From positions 1-64,000 of the forward strand of contig NZ_BAFV01000119.1 in NCBI RefSeq assembly GCF_000308515.1: DNA of 64,000 nt, written 5' to 3'. The translations under genes and the position numbers were made by a program. Shown here piece after piece: positions 63,896 through 64,000 of this stretch. How positions within the stretch are numbered: position 1 is the first letter of the stretch; each line of letters starts with the position of its first letter. The notes beneath the pieces are model-generated. The model was not told where the DNA came from and did not search any database. It worked only from the letters and a program-made list of their open reading frames with translations. Source of the stretch: Nocardia carnea NBRC 14403. Lineage in GTDB: Bacteria; Actinomycetota; Actinomycetes; Mycobacteriales; Mycobacteriaceae.

Positions 63896-64000
63896 TCAGC
63901 GCGGCGGCACACTCATATCGCGGTTCATGGTGGGGATTTCGATACTGATCGGCATCCGCAGTTCGGACAGGTACATGAGCGCGGCTTTACGGAGGAATTC
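63896..64000 (-). CDS. C-terminal end of an unidentified gene (partial)
   Basis: The frame is open from the window edge to TGA at 63896-63898, giving 34 residues ([20 protein letters not shown] ... [10 protein letters not shown]). It is the end of a gene that begins beyond the window and lies 22 bases ahead of the hemoglobin gene on the same strand, so the two may be an operon. The tail is too short to identify. Confidence 0.5.
   Translation of the reverse strand, partial: EFLRKAALMYLSELRMPISIEIPTMNRDMSVPPR

Overview
The window is high-GC actinobacterial DNA, most likely from Nocardia or a close relative in the Mycobacteriales. It carries two tandem MspA-type porins, which are mycolate outer-membrane proteins. 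It also has four F420-type luciferase-like oxidoreductases, two mycofactocin-type short-chain dehydrogenases (SDRs), four TetR regulators, several genes that appear to start without a leader, and a truncated hemoglobin. No rRNA, tRNA, CRISPR array or origin was seen.

Most of the window is an accessory catabolic region of small operons resembling steroid, terpenoid or alicyclic-acid degradation. Left part (1-16.9 kb): the 3' end of a TPR regulator, a NUDIX hydrolase, an MpaB-type heme oxygenase divergent from a TetR gene across a nested 40-bp palindrome, and a long minus-strand operon (SMP-30, SDR, P450, ferredoxin, ferredoxin reductase, KstD-like flavoprotein, F420 oxidoreductase). An MFS exporter / SnoaL / VOC / unknown-protein group and an HSL-type esterase behind a CRP-like palindrome follow. 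Middle (17-28 kb): SnoaL-SDR-SDR-VOC operon, hotdog thioesterase, two MspA porins, an amino-acid-dehydrogenase-like protein paired with a KshA-like Rieske oxygenase, then TetR, acyl-CoA dehydrogenase, SDR and a truncated thiolase.

From about 28.6 to 33.8 kb is a decay zone. A thiolase is cut off and joined to shreds of an acyl-CoA dehydrogenase that end at a TnpB-only (IS1341-type) element. Nearby are an SDR remnant and a flavin monooxygenase missing the middle of its FAD-binding fold. From 34 to 50 kb come three FadD-type acyl-CoA ligases, more SDRs, an F420 oxidoreductase, a secreted propeller-like protein, a crotonase-FadD-TetR operon with a palindromic operator, a P450 lacking the ExxR arginine, and a trimethylamine-dehydrogenase/dienoyl-CoA-reductase-like flavoprotein. 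A second, unrelated TnpB element lies at 50.5-51.9 kb.

The right end (52-64 kb) holds a mycofactocin-type SDR, a TetR gene with a two-site operator, an alpha/beta hydrolase, a divergent inositol-phosphatase-like protein, an SAV2177-type methyltransferase, membrane proteins, a stand-alone degenerate EF-G G domain, and a DUF35/lipid-transfer-protein pair behind a KstR-like box. It ends with an F420 oxidoreductase, a small secreted protein, a truncated hemoglobin and the tail of one more gene. The plausible common theme is CoA-dependent degradation of hydrophobic ring compounds: uptake through porins, oxidation by P450, Rieske and KstD-type enzymes, CoA activation by FadD, then beta-oxidation or retro-aldol cleavage. 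The actual substrates cannot be read from the sequence.
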